Source: a virus. From it: a DNA stretch of 35,338 bases. The position numbers and the translations under genes were made by a program. Location: positions 1 through 35,338 of IMG/VR virus record IMGVR_UViG_3300023179_006657, one strand, 5' to 3'. Positions 1 through 8,090 of the stretch are shown here, one piece after another. Numbering within the stretch: position 1 is the first letter of the stretch; each line of letters opens with the position of its first letter. Below the pieces are notes generated by a model. It ran no database searches. It was given only the letters and a program-made list of their open reading frames with translations, and had not been told where the DNA came from.

Positions 1-64
1 CAAAGAGGCTAAACAGTTTTTATATTACCTAACAGGTGAGATTCCCCAGATTATTTCTTATTAA
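1..64 (+). CDS. 3' end of an unidentified gene (truncated by window start)
   Basis: An open frame enters from the left edge (first full codon at base 2) and ends in TAA at 62-64. It encodes 20 residues ending EIPQIISY. The stop lies one base before the next ATG at 66, the close spacing seen throughout this genome, which supports it being the tail of a real upstream gene. Nothing can be said of its function. Confidence 0.5.
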   Translation, partial: KEAKQFLYYLTGEIPQIISY

Positions 65-65
65 G

Positions 66-593
66 ATGAGTAATTATCTAATTGATTATAGTGATTGGAG
101 TGACGAGGGAGGATACTGTCAAGTTTATCCCATTAAAAATAAACAGGGATGGATATTCAAAGAATTTAAGAATAAGAAAAAAGCCCAAGAAAGTCTTAGT
201 TTGCAAAAAAAATTAGCCAAGCATGATCTGGCCCCAAAAATTTATAGCAAACTTTGTAGACTATATTTTATGCCTGAAGATGGATACCATCCCGAAGAAC
301 CTAGTGATTGGGGCTATATTACTGAGAGAGCATATCCGGTAAAACATAATGATAGAACCATGAAAGATATTCAAAATCTTGTTGAAAATATTGAGCATAA
401 AACAAGACTTAAATTTTGGGATTGTCATTGGTATAATGTTGGTTTTGTAAAAAGACATAATACTAAAAAAATAGTTTGTATAGATACTGGCAAAGAAAGT
501 TTTCAAGGCTATTGTAATGCTTGGGGCATGGCAACCCCCGGCCCCAAATGCTGTTATTGTAATAAATTTCAATGTAAATGTAGCGAGGTTTAA
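66..593 (+). CDS. protein-kinase-fold protein with Cys-rich tail
   Basis: 175 residues. Visible are a Gly-containing N-terminal strand region (about 14-22), a lysine in a beta-strand context (FKEF, K32), a hinge-like YITE (about 84-87), a catalytic-loop pattern D-C-H-W-Y-N (D119, H121, N124) and a metal-binding-like I-D-T-G (D140). This order matches the small kinase-like proteins found in many phages. The last 20 residues hold five cysteines in CCYC and CKC, a possible zinc site. I chose ATG at 66: a GTG at 36 is in frame but would overlap the preceding coding tail. Substrate unknown. The kinase fold is inferred from motif order; activity is not established. Confidence 0.6.
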   Translation: MSNYLIDYSDWSDEGGYCQVYPIKNKQGWIFKEFKNKKKAQESLSLQKKLAKHDLAPKIYSKLCRLYFMPEDGYHPEEPSDWGYITERAYPVKHNDRTMKDIQNLVENIEHKTRLKFWDCHWYNVGFVKRHNTKKIVCIDTGKESFQGYCNAWGMATPGPKCCYCNKFQCKCSEV

Positions 594-595
594 TT

Positions 596-907
596 ATGCC
601 ATATATAAATGAAGAAGAAAGAATAGAACTAGATGCTGCTATAGAAAATATGACACAATCTATTAGAGATATACAATGTCATTTAGGAAATCCTCATGAT
701 TTTAGTATTTATTTGGGGCGAATTAATTACTGTTTTTCTCGTGTAATAGCAGGGTTAATGAAAGACGTTTCTTATAAGAAGATTGCCATGATAACTGGTG
801 TATTAGAGAACATCAAGCAAGAGTTTTATAGACGAGTGGCCGAAAATTATGAGAATAATAAAATAGCCCAACACGGAGATATAAAGGAATATAAAAACCT
901 TAAATAA
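596..907 (+). CDS. small conserved phage/bacterial protein (DUF6899-like)
   Basis: 103 residues, starting MPYINEEERIELD and carrying a core in which a GRINYCFSRV segment is followed by GVLENIKQEFYRRV and an NGD-like HGD near the end. I recognise this layout from a widespread small family of unknown function common in phages (I believe DUF6899). A GAGG at 585-588, inside the last codons of the kinase-like gene, sits 7 bases before the ATG and fits a ribosome binding site. The protein looks all-helical and has no membrane segment. Role unknown. Confidence 0.65.
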   Translation: MPYINEEERIELDAAIENMTQSIRDIQCHLGNPHDFSIYLGRINYCFSRVIAGLMKDVSYKKIAMITGVLENIKQEFYRRVAENYENNKIAQHGDIKEYKNLK

Positions 908-908
908 A

Positions 909-1220
909 ATGTCAAGAGATTATAATGATATATCGAAAGAAATCCTAAAAAGCAATAAGCAGCTTAATGATATGGATAAAAACTTATCAAAAGATATAGA
1001 GATTTTGTCCAAAGAAATAGTTAACTTAAAAAAAGATTTTAAAACCCTGCATATAAAAATAGATCATATACTAGATGTACTAAATACATTGACCGTATTT
1101 ATTGTTGATGAGGGAGAGGATTTGGATGATTCTGATAATGAGGAATATCAATCTAATGAAGGATGGTTGCCCGAAGTTAATAATTGGGAAGAAAATCTTG
1201 ATGATGAAGAAGATGAGTGA
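909..1220 (+). CDS. small coiled-coil protein with acidic tail, unknown function
   Basis: 103 residues. Residues about 8-65 form a heptad-like run rich in Lys, Leu and Ile, predicted coiled coil. The last 35 residues are dominated by Asp and Glu (ending in DDEEDE). No catalytic motif or membrane segment is visible. The start follows the previous stop by one base and the stop overlaps the next ATG by one base (TGATG), so it is probably co-translated with its neighbours. Possibly a scaffold or DNA-mimic-like acidic protein, but nothing proves either. Confidence 0.6.
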   Translation: MSRDYNDISKEILKSNKQLNDMDKNLSKDIEILSKEIVNLKKDFKTLHIKIDHILDVLNTLTVFIVDEGEDLDDSDNEEYQSNEGWLPEVNNWEENLDDEEDE

Positions 1221-1468
1221 TGGCTAGTTTGGCCTTGCTAGTATCTTTAATTTTTATTGTTGTTCTAATTATAGGGCCATTAAGTTATTTATTGTCTTTA
1301 TTTGATTGGATGCCTAAATTAATAGTATGGCTATTAGGATTATCTTGTATTTTTGTTGGAGTTTGGTGGTTTCTTTTACCCATCCCAGCAATAAGATACT
1401 ATGGATTAGTTGATGTTTTTATAGGACTTAAGATAGTTCTTGGTAGTGGGAACAAATATGAAAAATAA
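1220..1468 (+). CDS. small integral membrane protein, unknown function
   Basis: 82 residues, almost entirely hydrophobic, with two to three predicted membrane helices (about 3-27, 31-52 and a third, weaker one around 58-74). An in-frame GTG lies one codon earlier at 1217. I prefer the ATG because it gives the one-base TGATG overlap with the previous stop. The short polar C-terminus (GNKYEK) probably faces the cytoplasm. No similarity to a holin with a typical charged tail is evident. Function not recognised. Confidence 0.6.
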   Translation: MASLALLVSLIFIVVLIIGPLSYLLSLFDWMPKLIVWLLGLSCIFVGVWWFLLPIPAIRYYGLVDVFIGLKIVLGSGNKYEK

Positions 1469-2057
1469 AAAATGTTACAGGTGCGAAAAAACTAGGCTTG
1501 TGAAATTTTTTGGTAAAAACAAAACATCTAAAGATGGATTGTACACTTATTGTAAACAATGCAAAAAAGAAGATGATAAAAAATATGCAGCAAAAAATAG
1601 AGAAAAAATCTTAAATCAACATAAAGAATATTATAAACAAAATAAAAAACGCATAGCCAAACAAAAACAAAAATATCAAGAAATAACAAGAGATAAGAGA
1701 AGAATTTATAAGAGAGAATATGAGAGAAATAGAAAAAATATTGATTTAGTATATAGACTTACGCAAAACTATAGGAATAGAGTTTCCAAAGCACTTAAAG
1801 GAGTGGGTAAAAAAAGTAAGACCACCATAGAATTATTAGGCTGTTCGATAGAGGAGTTTTCAATCCATATAGAAAAACAATTTGTAGATGGCATGAATTG
1901 GGACAATTACGGAGAATGGCATATAGATCATATAACCCCTTTATCTTCAGCTAAAACATTAAAAACTATAGAGAAACTTTTTCATTATAGTAATTGTCAG
2001 CCTTTGTGGGCAAAAGATAATCTTAGCAAATCTGATACAATTTTGTCTAACGCTTGA
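1458..2057 (+). CDS. HNH endonuclease (homing type) with N-terminal zinc finger
   Basis: 199 residues. The N-terminus has CxxC...CxxC (CYRC at about 6-9, CKQC at about 33-36), the zinc finger typical of this phage HNH subfamily. A very Lys/Tyr-rich basic middle follows, probably DNA-binding. The C-terminal HNH core reads EWHIDHITPL, then HYSNCQPLWAKDN, with the metal-binding His, the central Asn and the final Asn/Lys intact. It is free-standing, with no intron visible around it. The ATG overlaps the preceding gene by 11 bases; an in-frame TTG 18 bases earlier is less likely. Its TGA stop overlaps the -35 box of the rIIA promoter. Confidence 0.88.
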   Translation: MKNKKCYRCEKTRLVKFFGKNKTSKDGLYTYCKQCKKEDDKKYAAKNREKILNQHKEYYKQNKKRIAKQKQKYQEITRDKRRIYKREYERNRKNIDLVYRLTQNYRNRVSKALKGVGKKSKTTIELLGCSIEEFSIHIEKQFVDGMNWDNYGEWHIDHITPLSSAKTLKTIEKLFHYSNCQPLWAKDNLSKSDTILSNA

Positions 2058-2082
2058 CAGTATCGAAAGCCGATGGTATACT
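2054..2082 (+). promoter_or_regulatory. sigma70-type promoter for rIIA-rIIB
   Basis: TTGACA (2054-2059), a 17-base spacer, then TATACT (2077-2082): a perfect -35 and a 5/6 -10 at the optimal distance. The predicted start near 2089 leaves a leader of about 33 bases with the site TTGGAG before the rIIA ATG. It overlaps the end of the HNH gene. Host RNA polymerase could use it early in infection. Confidence 0.85.
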
Positions 2083-2121
2083 CATAGGATCACAGGTAAA
2101 CTAATTTTTTGGAGAAAACAA

Positions 2122-4773
2122 ATGAAATTGGCAGATAAGACGGTTGAAGTTCATTCAAGAGGGGTCGCGTCATCAAATCAATTTACTATTCAACAAAGTT
2201 CTAAAATGTTTAAATTATTGTCTGATTCTTTATATTCGGACAAGGTTCAAGCAGTCATTAGAGAATTGAGTTGTAATGCTTACGATAGTCATATTGCATC
2301 TAATAACAAAAATCTTTTTAAAGTAACCCTACCTACTCAGGCCAATCCTAATTTTATTGTGCGTGATTACGGCACAGGGTTGAGTCAGGAAGATATGGAG
2401 AATCTGTATACAACATACGGAGCCAGCAATAAGAATGACAGTAATGATTTTGTTGGTTGTCTTGGTCTTGGTAGTAAAAGTCCTTTTGCTTATACCAAGA
2501 GTTTTTCGACTACTTCATACTATAAAAGCAAATCTTATACATATATTGCGGCCATGGATGAGGAAGGTGTACCTAGTCTAAATTTGATTAGTGTTAAGGA
2601 TACTAATGAGCCTAACGGTCTTGAAATTAAGTTTGCTGTTAAGCAACATGACTTTAATGAATTTAGCACTAAGGCCAAACGGGTTTTCCACTATTTCCGA
2701 CTCAAGCCTATTATTGAGGGTGGTGTTTGTGTTACTCTTAATGATAATACTTATTCTAACCACAATGTTGTGATTGAAGGTAAGGGCTGGAAGATCGGTA
2801 GAGTTAGTAGTGATTGGACTAAATATCCTAGTCAGCATAATAGTCCGGGTAGTGGCGTGGTTGCTATCATGGGTAATATTGCATACCCTGTTGATGCTAG
2901 TAAAATTGTTGGAGAAGATCGACCAGATCAGCCAGATCATATTCAGGCATGGAATAGGGCTTTTAGAAAGGCTGACGTTGATAACTGGAAGAATCTTGTA
3001 CGAGAAATCCTTAATCAAGGTCTTTATCTTGAGATCAATTTTAATATTGGAGAACTAGAGATAGATATTAGTCGAGAAGGATTGCAGTATACTAAGCAAG
3101 TAATCAACGCTCTGCGTGACAGAACTCAAGACATTTATCTTCAACTCAAGGAAGATATGACCAATAAACTTGCTGGTGCTAAGAGTCTGGTTGAAGCATA
3201 TCAAACCTACTATAATTTGAGTGATATTGCTGGTGGCTGGACTGCTGGTGCGTCTTGGACTGATTCTAATGGCAAGGTACATGATCTACAGAGCGGCTCA
3301 GACCTTGAGTATAAGTTTAAGAAAAGCAAGCAGTTGTATGTTTTTAACTTTAGAACCGCTGGCTATCGTAGTCGCCGCATGATTTATTTGACAGATAAAG
3401 TCCATTATGAGACTCTTGGTAGCAAGTCATACGGATACTATGGTTCTGCTAAGTCCGGTAAGTTGGTATTTTTCCGATGTGATCTTAAAGGTGCGGAAAC
3501 CGCCAAGAAGATTGTAACTAGGTATTGTAATCAAAATGATTGCTATGCTTATCTGATGGTAGATAGTGATACTCCAGAAGATTCAACCACGGGTTTTGAT
3601 GATATTATCAGAGATATTGGCGGAGAATCTAATATTGTGTTAGTGTCTGAACATAAGTCATTGATTGCTAATACTAATCGTAATAAGAGAACCCGTGATG
3701 CTTTGGGTTCTGTTAGTCGTGATAGTATCTTTTTGATTCATGGAGACATGGATAGTGCAGAAGATATTAAGAGTGAGAATCTTATGAATGATGCTGGTTA
3801 TCTACAAGAGATAACAGATCAGTCAGAAAGAGATAGCGTTTTGGATCAAGAGTCTATTGTGTACATTCCTATTCTGCGATATGCTAGTGTTGGGGATTGT
3901 CCTAGTATCGAAAGCATTAAACAAATGATTGCCGATAAAGATTGTGCTGATCTTGTCAAGAAGTTGTTTGGAGATACAAAGATTTTTGCTATTAAAGACA
4001 GTTATGCTAAGAAACTCATCAAGGATGGATATAATCTAGTTAGTTTCAATGACTTTTTTAAGAAAAGTGTGGCCGAAGTCTATGACAAAGAATTTAAAGG
4101 TTTGTCGGCATATAATGGTTTGATAGAGTATGCTCAAAATGAATATGGTAAACAAGAGAAAAATGATAATAACTATTATTATAATTCGTATTCAATTGAC
4201 AAGAATTTCTTGTGGCATATCTTGAATATGTTTGGGTTGGATTATGGTAAGTATATTAATGATCAAACTATTATTGATCTTGTGGACAAGTGTATGATTA
4301 TGGAATTTTTTGCTGTAACTATTAGTAAGAACACATTTGATCTTATTAAATTTAAGCAGGTAGACTATTTTGCTCATATTACTAAGATACTGCATGGTAT
4401 AGATATCAATGGTATTAACAGTAAGGATATTCGATCTGCTAATATAGCTTATAATAGGTTGTCATACTGGATTACTAAGTTGTATCCGGGGAACAATGAT
4501 ATGCTTAAAACTATTAAGAGCGACGACTCATTGCAGAATAAGTTGTCAAATGTCAATGACCTCCGAAAACAAATTAAAGAGAGTCTTGACAAACAGCCGA
4601 TGCTCAAGTATATTGTGTGTAGCAGCGACAAAGGCAATTTGCGTGAACTAAAAGCAGAAAATCCTTTGAGTGCGTTGAATGATGGTGGTTATTATCGCAG
4701 AAATGGTGGTTGGTCAGCAAAACTGGATGATGTTGAATCATTCAGAAAAGCAGTGAGTGATTCAATTAAGTAA
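2122..4773 (+). CDS. rIIA: rIIA-like protein with GHKL ATPase domain
   Basis: 883 residues, longer than T4 RIIA (725). The N-terminal GHKL ATPase fold is clear: VIRELSCNAYDSH (E48, N52; N-box), DYGTG (82-86; G1 box) and GLGSKSPFAY (115-124; G2 box). The remaining roughly 700 residues are less recognisable, as is usual for this family. In T4, RIIA and RIIB act at the host membrane and protect infected cells from lambda Rex exclusion and early lysis. The gene is followed after 23 bases by rIIB. It has its own strong promoter and a good ribosome binding site (GGAGA, 8 bases before ATG). Its base composition is visibly less A/T-extreme than the glycan region. Confidence 0.92.
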   Translation: MKLADKTVEVHSRGVASSNQFTIQQSSKMFKLLSDSLYSDKVQAVIRELSCNAYDSHIASNNKNLFKVTLPTQANPNFIVRDYGTGLSQEDMENLYTTYGASNKNDSNDFVGCLGLGSKSPFAYTKSFSTTSYYKSKSYTYIAAMDEEGVPSLNLISVKDTNEPNGLEIKFAVKQHDFNEFSTKAKRVFHYFRLKPIIEGGVCVTLNDNTYSNHNVVIEGKGWKIGRVSSDWTKYPSQHNSPGSGVVAIMGNIAYPVDASKIVGEDRPDQPDHIQAWNRAFRKADVDNWKNLVREILNQGLYLEINFNIGELEIDISREGLQYTKQVINALRDRTQDIYLQLKEDMTNKLAGAKSLVEAYQTYYNLSDIAGGWTAGASWTDSNGKVHDLQSGSDLEYKFKKSKQLYVFNFRTAGYRSRRMIYLTDKVHYETLGSKSYGYYGSAKSGKLVFFRCDLKGAETAKKIVTRYCNQNDCYAYLMVDSDTPEDSTTGFDDIIRDIGGESNIVLVSEHKSLIANTNRNKRTRDALGSVSRDSIFLIHGDMDSAEDIKSENLMNDAGYLQEITDQSERDSVLDQESIVYIPILRYASVGDCPSIESIKQMIADKDCADLVKKLFGDTKIFAIKDSYAKKLIKDGYNLVSFNDFFKKSVAEVYDKEFKGLSAYNGLIEYAQNEYGKQEKNDNNYYYNSYSIDKNFLWHILNMFGLDYGKYINDQTIIDLVDKCMIMEFFAVTISKNTFDLIKFKQVDYFAHITKILHGIDINGINSKDIRSANIAYNRLSYWITKLYPGNNDMLKTIKSDDSLQNKLSNVNDLRKQIKESLDKQPMLKYIVCSSDKGNLRELKAENPLSALNDGGYYRRNGGWSAKLDDVESFRKAVSDSIK

Positions 4774-4796
4774 ACTAATTTCACAGGAGATGTAAA

Positions 4797-5654
4797 ATGA
4801 GTGTTCCTTTTATGTGGGTTGATGGTAATCTGACGGTTATCTTGCAGAATAAGGCTTATCAAGTTCTGCCAGATCATCTTAACTATAGACAAATTATGGA
4901 TAGTCTCCATAATGCTAGTGAGGATGAGTTGCTTGAATTAGTTGATATTGAAAAGGCTGTTCAGTCTTTTGGTCAGGGTCTTATCGAGATTAAGAATGGT
5001 AAGGTTTACTATGATGGCGATGAAGTTCATGGTGCTATCAGTAAGCGTATTCTTGAATTTATGAGTAAGGGTCTGCCTTTCCAGCCTCTTGTTAATTTCT
5101 TGGAAAACCTTATGGAAAATCCAAGTATGCAGAGTCAGAAAGAACTATATGATTTTCTTGAGCATCAATATTTACCCGTGACAGAAGATGGGTGCTTTTT
5201 GGCCTACAAGGCTGTTCGTGGAGACTATATGGACAAATATGCCGGGAAGTTTCGCAACAAGGTTGGCGATGTTTGCGAAATGACACGAGCAAAAGTTGAT
5301 GATGATCGTGGGCGTGGATGTTCTAATGGGCTTCATGCTGGAGCATTGAACTATGTTGCCGGTTACGGTAGTGTAGATGCTGGTGATAAGATCGTTATTG
5401 TTAAGATCAATCCGAAAGATGTGGTCAGTGTTCCTAATGATTGTAATTGTGAGAAACTTCGCACTTGTCGATATGAAGTAGTGGGTGAGTACCAGGGTGA
5501 ACTTCTTAAGCCTCTTTATAAGAGTGAGTTTGATGAGGACTCCTACTATGATGAGGAAGAAGAACTTTACAGTGAGTATGATGATGCCTATTGGAATCAA
5601 TATGACACTGACGAAGATGAAGATGATGACGAGGATTATAACGACTATAACTAG
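4797..5654 (+). CDS. rIIB: rIIB-like protein
   Basis: 285 residues. The central segment carries the family's conserved stretch: ISKRILEFMSKGLPFQPL, then NLMENPSMQSQKELYDFLE, then LPVTEDGCFLAYKAV, with CSNGLHAG further on. A hypervariable tail of about 50 residues is almost all Asp, Glu, Tyr and Asn. T4 RIIB is 312 residues and works with RIIA; the gene order here is the same. The ribosome binding site AGGAG is 8 bases before ATG. The gene ends in TAG. Regulation is probably from the promoter upstream of rIIA, as no separate promoter is visible in the 23-base gap. Confidence 0.9.
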   Translation: MSVPFMWVDGNLTVILQNKAYQVLPDHLNYRQIMDSLHNASEDELLELVDIEKAVQSFGQGLIEIKNGKVYYDGDEVHGAISKRILEFMSKGLPFQPLVNFLENLMENPSMQSQKELYDFLEHQYLPVTEDGCFLAYKAVRGDYMDKYAGKFRNKVGDVCEMTRAKVDDDRGRGCSNGLHAGALNYVAGYGSVDAGDKIVIVKINPKDVVSVPNDCNCEKLRTCRYEVVGEYQGELLKPLYKSEFDEDSYYDEEEELYSEYDDAYWNQYDTDEDEDDDEDYNDYN

Positions 5655-5662
5655 TCGTAATT

Positions 5663-5749
5663 AAAGTGGTAGTCTGGTGACTAAGATAATAGCCTCTAGT
5701 ATCAATAATACAAACGCTATTTGAGAGAGTTCGATTCCCTCGCCATCTT
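5663..5749 (+). tRNA. degenerate or unusual tRNA-like structure (possible tRNA pseudogene)
   Basis: In the gap between rIIB and the primase-like gene the sequence can fold like a tRNA. The T arm is GAGAG-TTCGATT-CCCTC (5725-5741, one A-C mismatch). A perfect five-pair anticodon-type stem joins ATAGC (5689-5693) to GCTAT (5716-5720). A D-like stem joins GTCT (5672-5675) to AGAT (5684-5687) after a T-A pair typical of positions 8-9. The acceptor AAAGTGG pairs with CCATCTT in six of seven positions. The anticodon loop is 22 bases instead of 7, containing a small inner hairpin (GTAT/ATAC). No encoded CCA. Either a decayed tRNA, a tRNA with an insertion, or chance. Confidence 0.35.
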
Positions 5750-5823
5750 TTTGATATTGCTAATGATAGTAGAGGTTGCTGTCCCAATATCTAGATAGAT
5801 AACACAGGAAAGTTAGGAACAAT

Positions 5824-6939
5824 ATGTTTAATGATACTCTTGGATTTAATCCGTTTTCAAACGATAATAGCACTTACGCTAATGGTCATGCCGGTGAAAG
5901 AAACCGCTTTTTGAGTTCTTTCAAGCAGAATAATATTTTCTGCTACAATGGTAATCCTCGCAAGAAAATTAGTAATATGAATCATACTAATAATATTAAT
6001 GAAGCACTAGAGGCCAATCTTAATAATAACTCTGATGTTTACTTTTATGTAAATGGTGGTCGTAAATTATACGCTATCAAGGAATTTACTTGTTGTTTTT
6101 GTGATATGGATGCTGGTCGAGACAATGAAGGCAAGTATTTCAAGCCTAGTGTTGTAATGAATAAGAAGAAGCAGTTTCTCAAAAAGATTAACGAGTTTCC
6201 GGTAAAGCCAAGTTGGGTTGTAGATACTCGTAACGGCTATCAATGCTATTGGATTTTTGACGATGCTAGTCGCCAAATGATTGGTGCTAATAAAACTTTC
6301 TGGAATGGTTTGCAAAAGAAACTTGTCAACTATTTTGGTGGTGATCCACGAGCCATTAAACCTAATCAGATTTATCGTGTTCCTTATACTTGGTGGCGTA
6401 AGTGCTGGGAAAAGAAGGCTCCTTACTTTACCAGTTTGCTTCCCGGTAGTACTGGTCAAACAGTTAATGTGGCTGATCTTAAAAGCGCTCTTACTGGTCA
6501 GCCAGCAACACTACAGATCGTTCCCGATAAGTGTAGTGATGAATGGTATAAGGGATATGCTAAGGCTTATAAGCAGGCCGATGAAACCGGTGTTCCAGTA
6601 CCAGCAGATGTTGCATCAAAGATTTTAAATCAACTACAACATAATTCTACTGCTAATATTAACCCAATGTGGCATATTCATAACAATATAGACAATACGA
6701 AGTATACTAAGGTTTATGGGGATCCTAGTCCTGTGGCTCATATAGACGACATGGATGCTATTGTTTCGCCCACAGACGAGGATATAAACCTTGATGGGTC
6801 ACAGACCAAACTTTTAAAAACGGTGGTCGAGTACCTCAACCAAGCGTCTACAGCACTATACTTTAGTAACAATCGGTTTCTTGCTAGTGCGGCAAAAGAC
6901 CTTGCTGCTCAAATTAGTGATAAATTTTGTATAGGATGA
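5824..6939 (+). CDS. RepB/AEP-type primase-like protein
   Basis: 371 residues. The layout matches the RepB-like archaeo-eukaryotic primase superfamily: a D-x-D metal site in CFCDMDAGRD (D94, D96), the nucleotide-binding strand region in WVVDTRNGYQCYWIF (131-145), and the downstream segment GGDPRAIKPNQIYRVPY (172-188). The C-terminal third is unlike any domain I know. It probably synthesises primers for phage DNA replication. No helicase domain is fused to it and none lies next to it in this window. It starts about 20 bases after AGGAAAGTTAGGA, and a hairpin follows its stop. Activity is inferred from motif pattern. Confidence 0.72.
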   Translation: MFNDTLGFNPFSNDNSTYANGHAGERNRFLSSFKQNNIFCYNGNPRKKISNMNHTNNINEALEANLNNNSDVYFYVNGGRKLYAIKEFTCCFCDMDAGRDNEGKYFKPSVVMNKKKQFLKKINEFPVKPSWVVDTRNGYQCYWIFDDASRQMIGANKTFWNGLQKKLVNYFGGDPRAIKPNQIYRVPYTWWRKCWEKKAPYFTSLLPGSTGQTVNVADLKSALTGQPATLQIVPDKCSDEWYKGYAKAYKQADETGVPVPADVASKILNQLQHNSTANINPMWHIHNNIDNTKYTKVYGDPSPVAHIDDMDAIVSPTDEDINLDGSQTKLLKTVVEYLNQASTALYFSNNRFLASAAKDLAAQISDKFCIG

Positions 6940-6940
6940 G

Positions 6941-6987
6941 GGTTCTGTGTCAGTGGTATAGAATATCCTATACCCTTTGACACAACC
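6941..6987 (+). promoter_or_regulatory. long imperfect RNA hairpin in the leader of the next gene
   Basis: Between two genes lies an inverted repeat: GGT-(2)-TGTGTCA-(2)-GGTATAG, a six-base loop, then CTATACC-(3)-TGACACA-ACC. That gives 17 base pairs interrupted by a bulge and a small internal loop. No T-run follows, so it is not a standard terminator. The ribosome binding site AAGGAG begins 5 bases after it, so it may be an mRNA-stability element, a processing site or a binding site for a regulator. Confidence 0.65.
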
Positions 6988-7004
6988 ATATAAGGAGAAA
7001 AATA

Positions 7005-7256
7005 ATGGGTAGACATATTAATCCTCTTTTGCAGTTTTTATTGACTAATGAAGAAGCAAAGAAAAAGTTTATTGAATTAATGGGTGAATTAGGATCTAGA
7101 AAAGGTCTTTACTATTATTTTCAAGAAAATACGTTCTATGGCAAAAAGTACTTTTTAAGTGGACAAACAATCGGTAATATCATAAAGAGACTAGGATTTA
7201 AAGGTAATAGAGGTCGGCCTCGTCATGGAGTTCCTCAAAATAGATTTTATAGGTAA
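7005..7256 (+). CDS. small basic protein, unknown function
   Basis: 83 residues. The N-terminal half looks helical. A segment around SGQTIGNIIKRLGFKGNRGRPR (about 52-73) resembles a recognition helix followed by an AT-hook-like GRPR, so DNA binding is possible. It has a strong ribosome binding site (AAGGAG 7 bases before ATG), and a long hairpin precedes it. Only 5 bases separate it from the next gene. I do not recognise the family; the DNA-binding idea is inference from the basic GNRGRPRHG stretch. Confidence 0.55.
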   Translation: MGRHINPLLQFLLTNEEAKKKFIELMGELGSRKGLYYYFQENTFYGKKYFLSGQTIGNIIKRLGFKGNRGRPRHGVPQNRFYR

Positions 7257-7261
7257 ATTCC

Positions 7262-7654
7262 ATGCACGAAGAATATGACAACTATGATGATGACTATGAT
7301 GATAGTCAGGAAGATTTAGAAAGTCAGTACAAAAAGTATTTTAAGTTTGATCCAGCAGCATGGGATGCTTGGGGTAAGATGCTATATGACGTAGTTGAAA
7401 GTTCTCCAAATGTGTGGTATATTGGGGGCTTCCCCGCAAAAAAGTTTCCTGTGAGTAGTTATTTCCTCAATACTGGTAAGGATAAAACCTTCCAGTATTT
7501 GGGGAGTAACTATCAAAAAAATCCTATTTGGAAAAAGAAATATTTCGCATATGACCCTATTCAATACTATTATATTAATCATATACAATCTCATAGTGTT
7601 TATTTTTTACAACAACCTCATTATTATAAAGGATTATTCGATATATTAAATTGA
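7262..7654 (+). CDS. hypothetical protein with acidic N-terminus
   Basis: 130 residues. The first 22 residues are nearly all Asp, Glu and Tyr. The rest is rich in Tyr, Phe and Trp with predicted mixed secondary structure (WYIGGFPAKKFPVSSYF and similar stretches). No known motif, signal peptide or membrane segment is seen. It follows the preceding gene by 5 bases and is probably co-transcribed. Function not recognised. Confidence 0.55.
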   Translation: MHEEYDNYDDDYDDSQEDLESQYKKYFKFDPAAWDAWGKMLYDVVESSPNVWYIGGFPAKKFPVSSYFLNTGKDKTFQYLGSNYQKNPIWKKKYFAYDPIQYYYINHIQSHSVYFLQQPHYYKGLFDILN

Positions 7655-7664
7655 ATAAAATATT

Positions 7665-8090
7665 ATGTCAAAATATGAAATTCTAGATTTAGAGGAATTC
7701 ACCCAAAATGCTAGAAAATTAGTTTTCGGGGCTTTTGGAAAAGCAAATAAAGAAACACAAGATGAATTTACCGAAATAGTAAATAAATTATCTCCAGAAG
7801 AAGAACAAGAGATGAATGAAACATTAACTCAACAAGAATCACTATTAATAGTTGAATCTTTTATTCATAAACAAACAAACAAGAACACAAAAGAAACCAG
7901 ATTTACCATAAATGAAAAAACTTTTACACAAATGATAGAAGCACTAAATGCTAGATTAGTAAGTAATATATTGTCTAATTTAACCAAAAAAGGTTTGATA
8001 GAATCTGCTTATGATGATGAACTAAATGATTTTGTATTTTGGTGCTCAGAAGATGAAAACAAAAATAATAAAAAACCAAAAACCAATTAG
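7665..8090 (+). CDS. hypothetical helical protein
   Basis: 141 residues, charged and probably helical throughout, with a Lys/Asn-rich tail (ENKNNKKPKTN). A segment around residues 90-117 (EALNARLVSNILSNLTKKGLIES) has the feel of a winged-helix C-terminal helix, but there is no secure match. It overlaps the following zinc-ribbon gene by 38 bases, so it belongs to the same transcription unit as the RuvB helicase. No catalytic residues are evident. Function not recognised. Confidence 0.55.
   Translation: MSKYEILDLEEFTQNARKLVFGAFGKANKETQDEFTEIVNKLSPEEEQEMNETLTQQESLLIVESFIHKQTNKNTKETRFTINEKTFTQMIEALNARLVSNILSNLTKKGLIESAYDDELNDFVFWCSEDENKNNKKPKTN

Noticed and set aside
2578-3282. Several overlapping frames on both strands inside rIIA
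   Set aside because: They lie wholly within a well-supported conserved gene, and their composition fits reading a coding gene in the wrong frame.
5663-5749. Amber-suppressor tRNA (CTA anticodon) indicating stop-codon recoding
   Set aside because: Only one of several ways to read the enlarged loop gives CTA, and TAG is used as a normal stop for rIIB, the actin-like gene and others.
6977-7006. TTGACA at 6977 as a -35 promoter box
   Set aside because: The only possible -10 at 17-18 bases (AATAAT) would lie over the start codon, leaving no leader; the hexamer is part of the hairpin.
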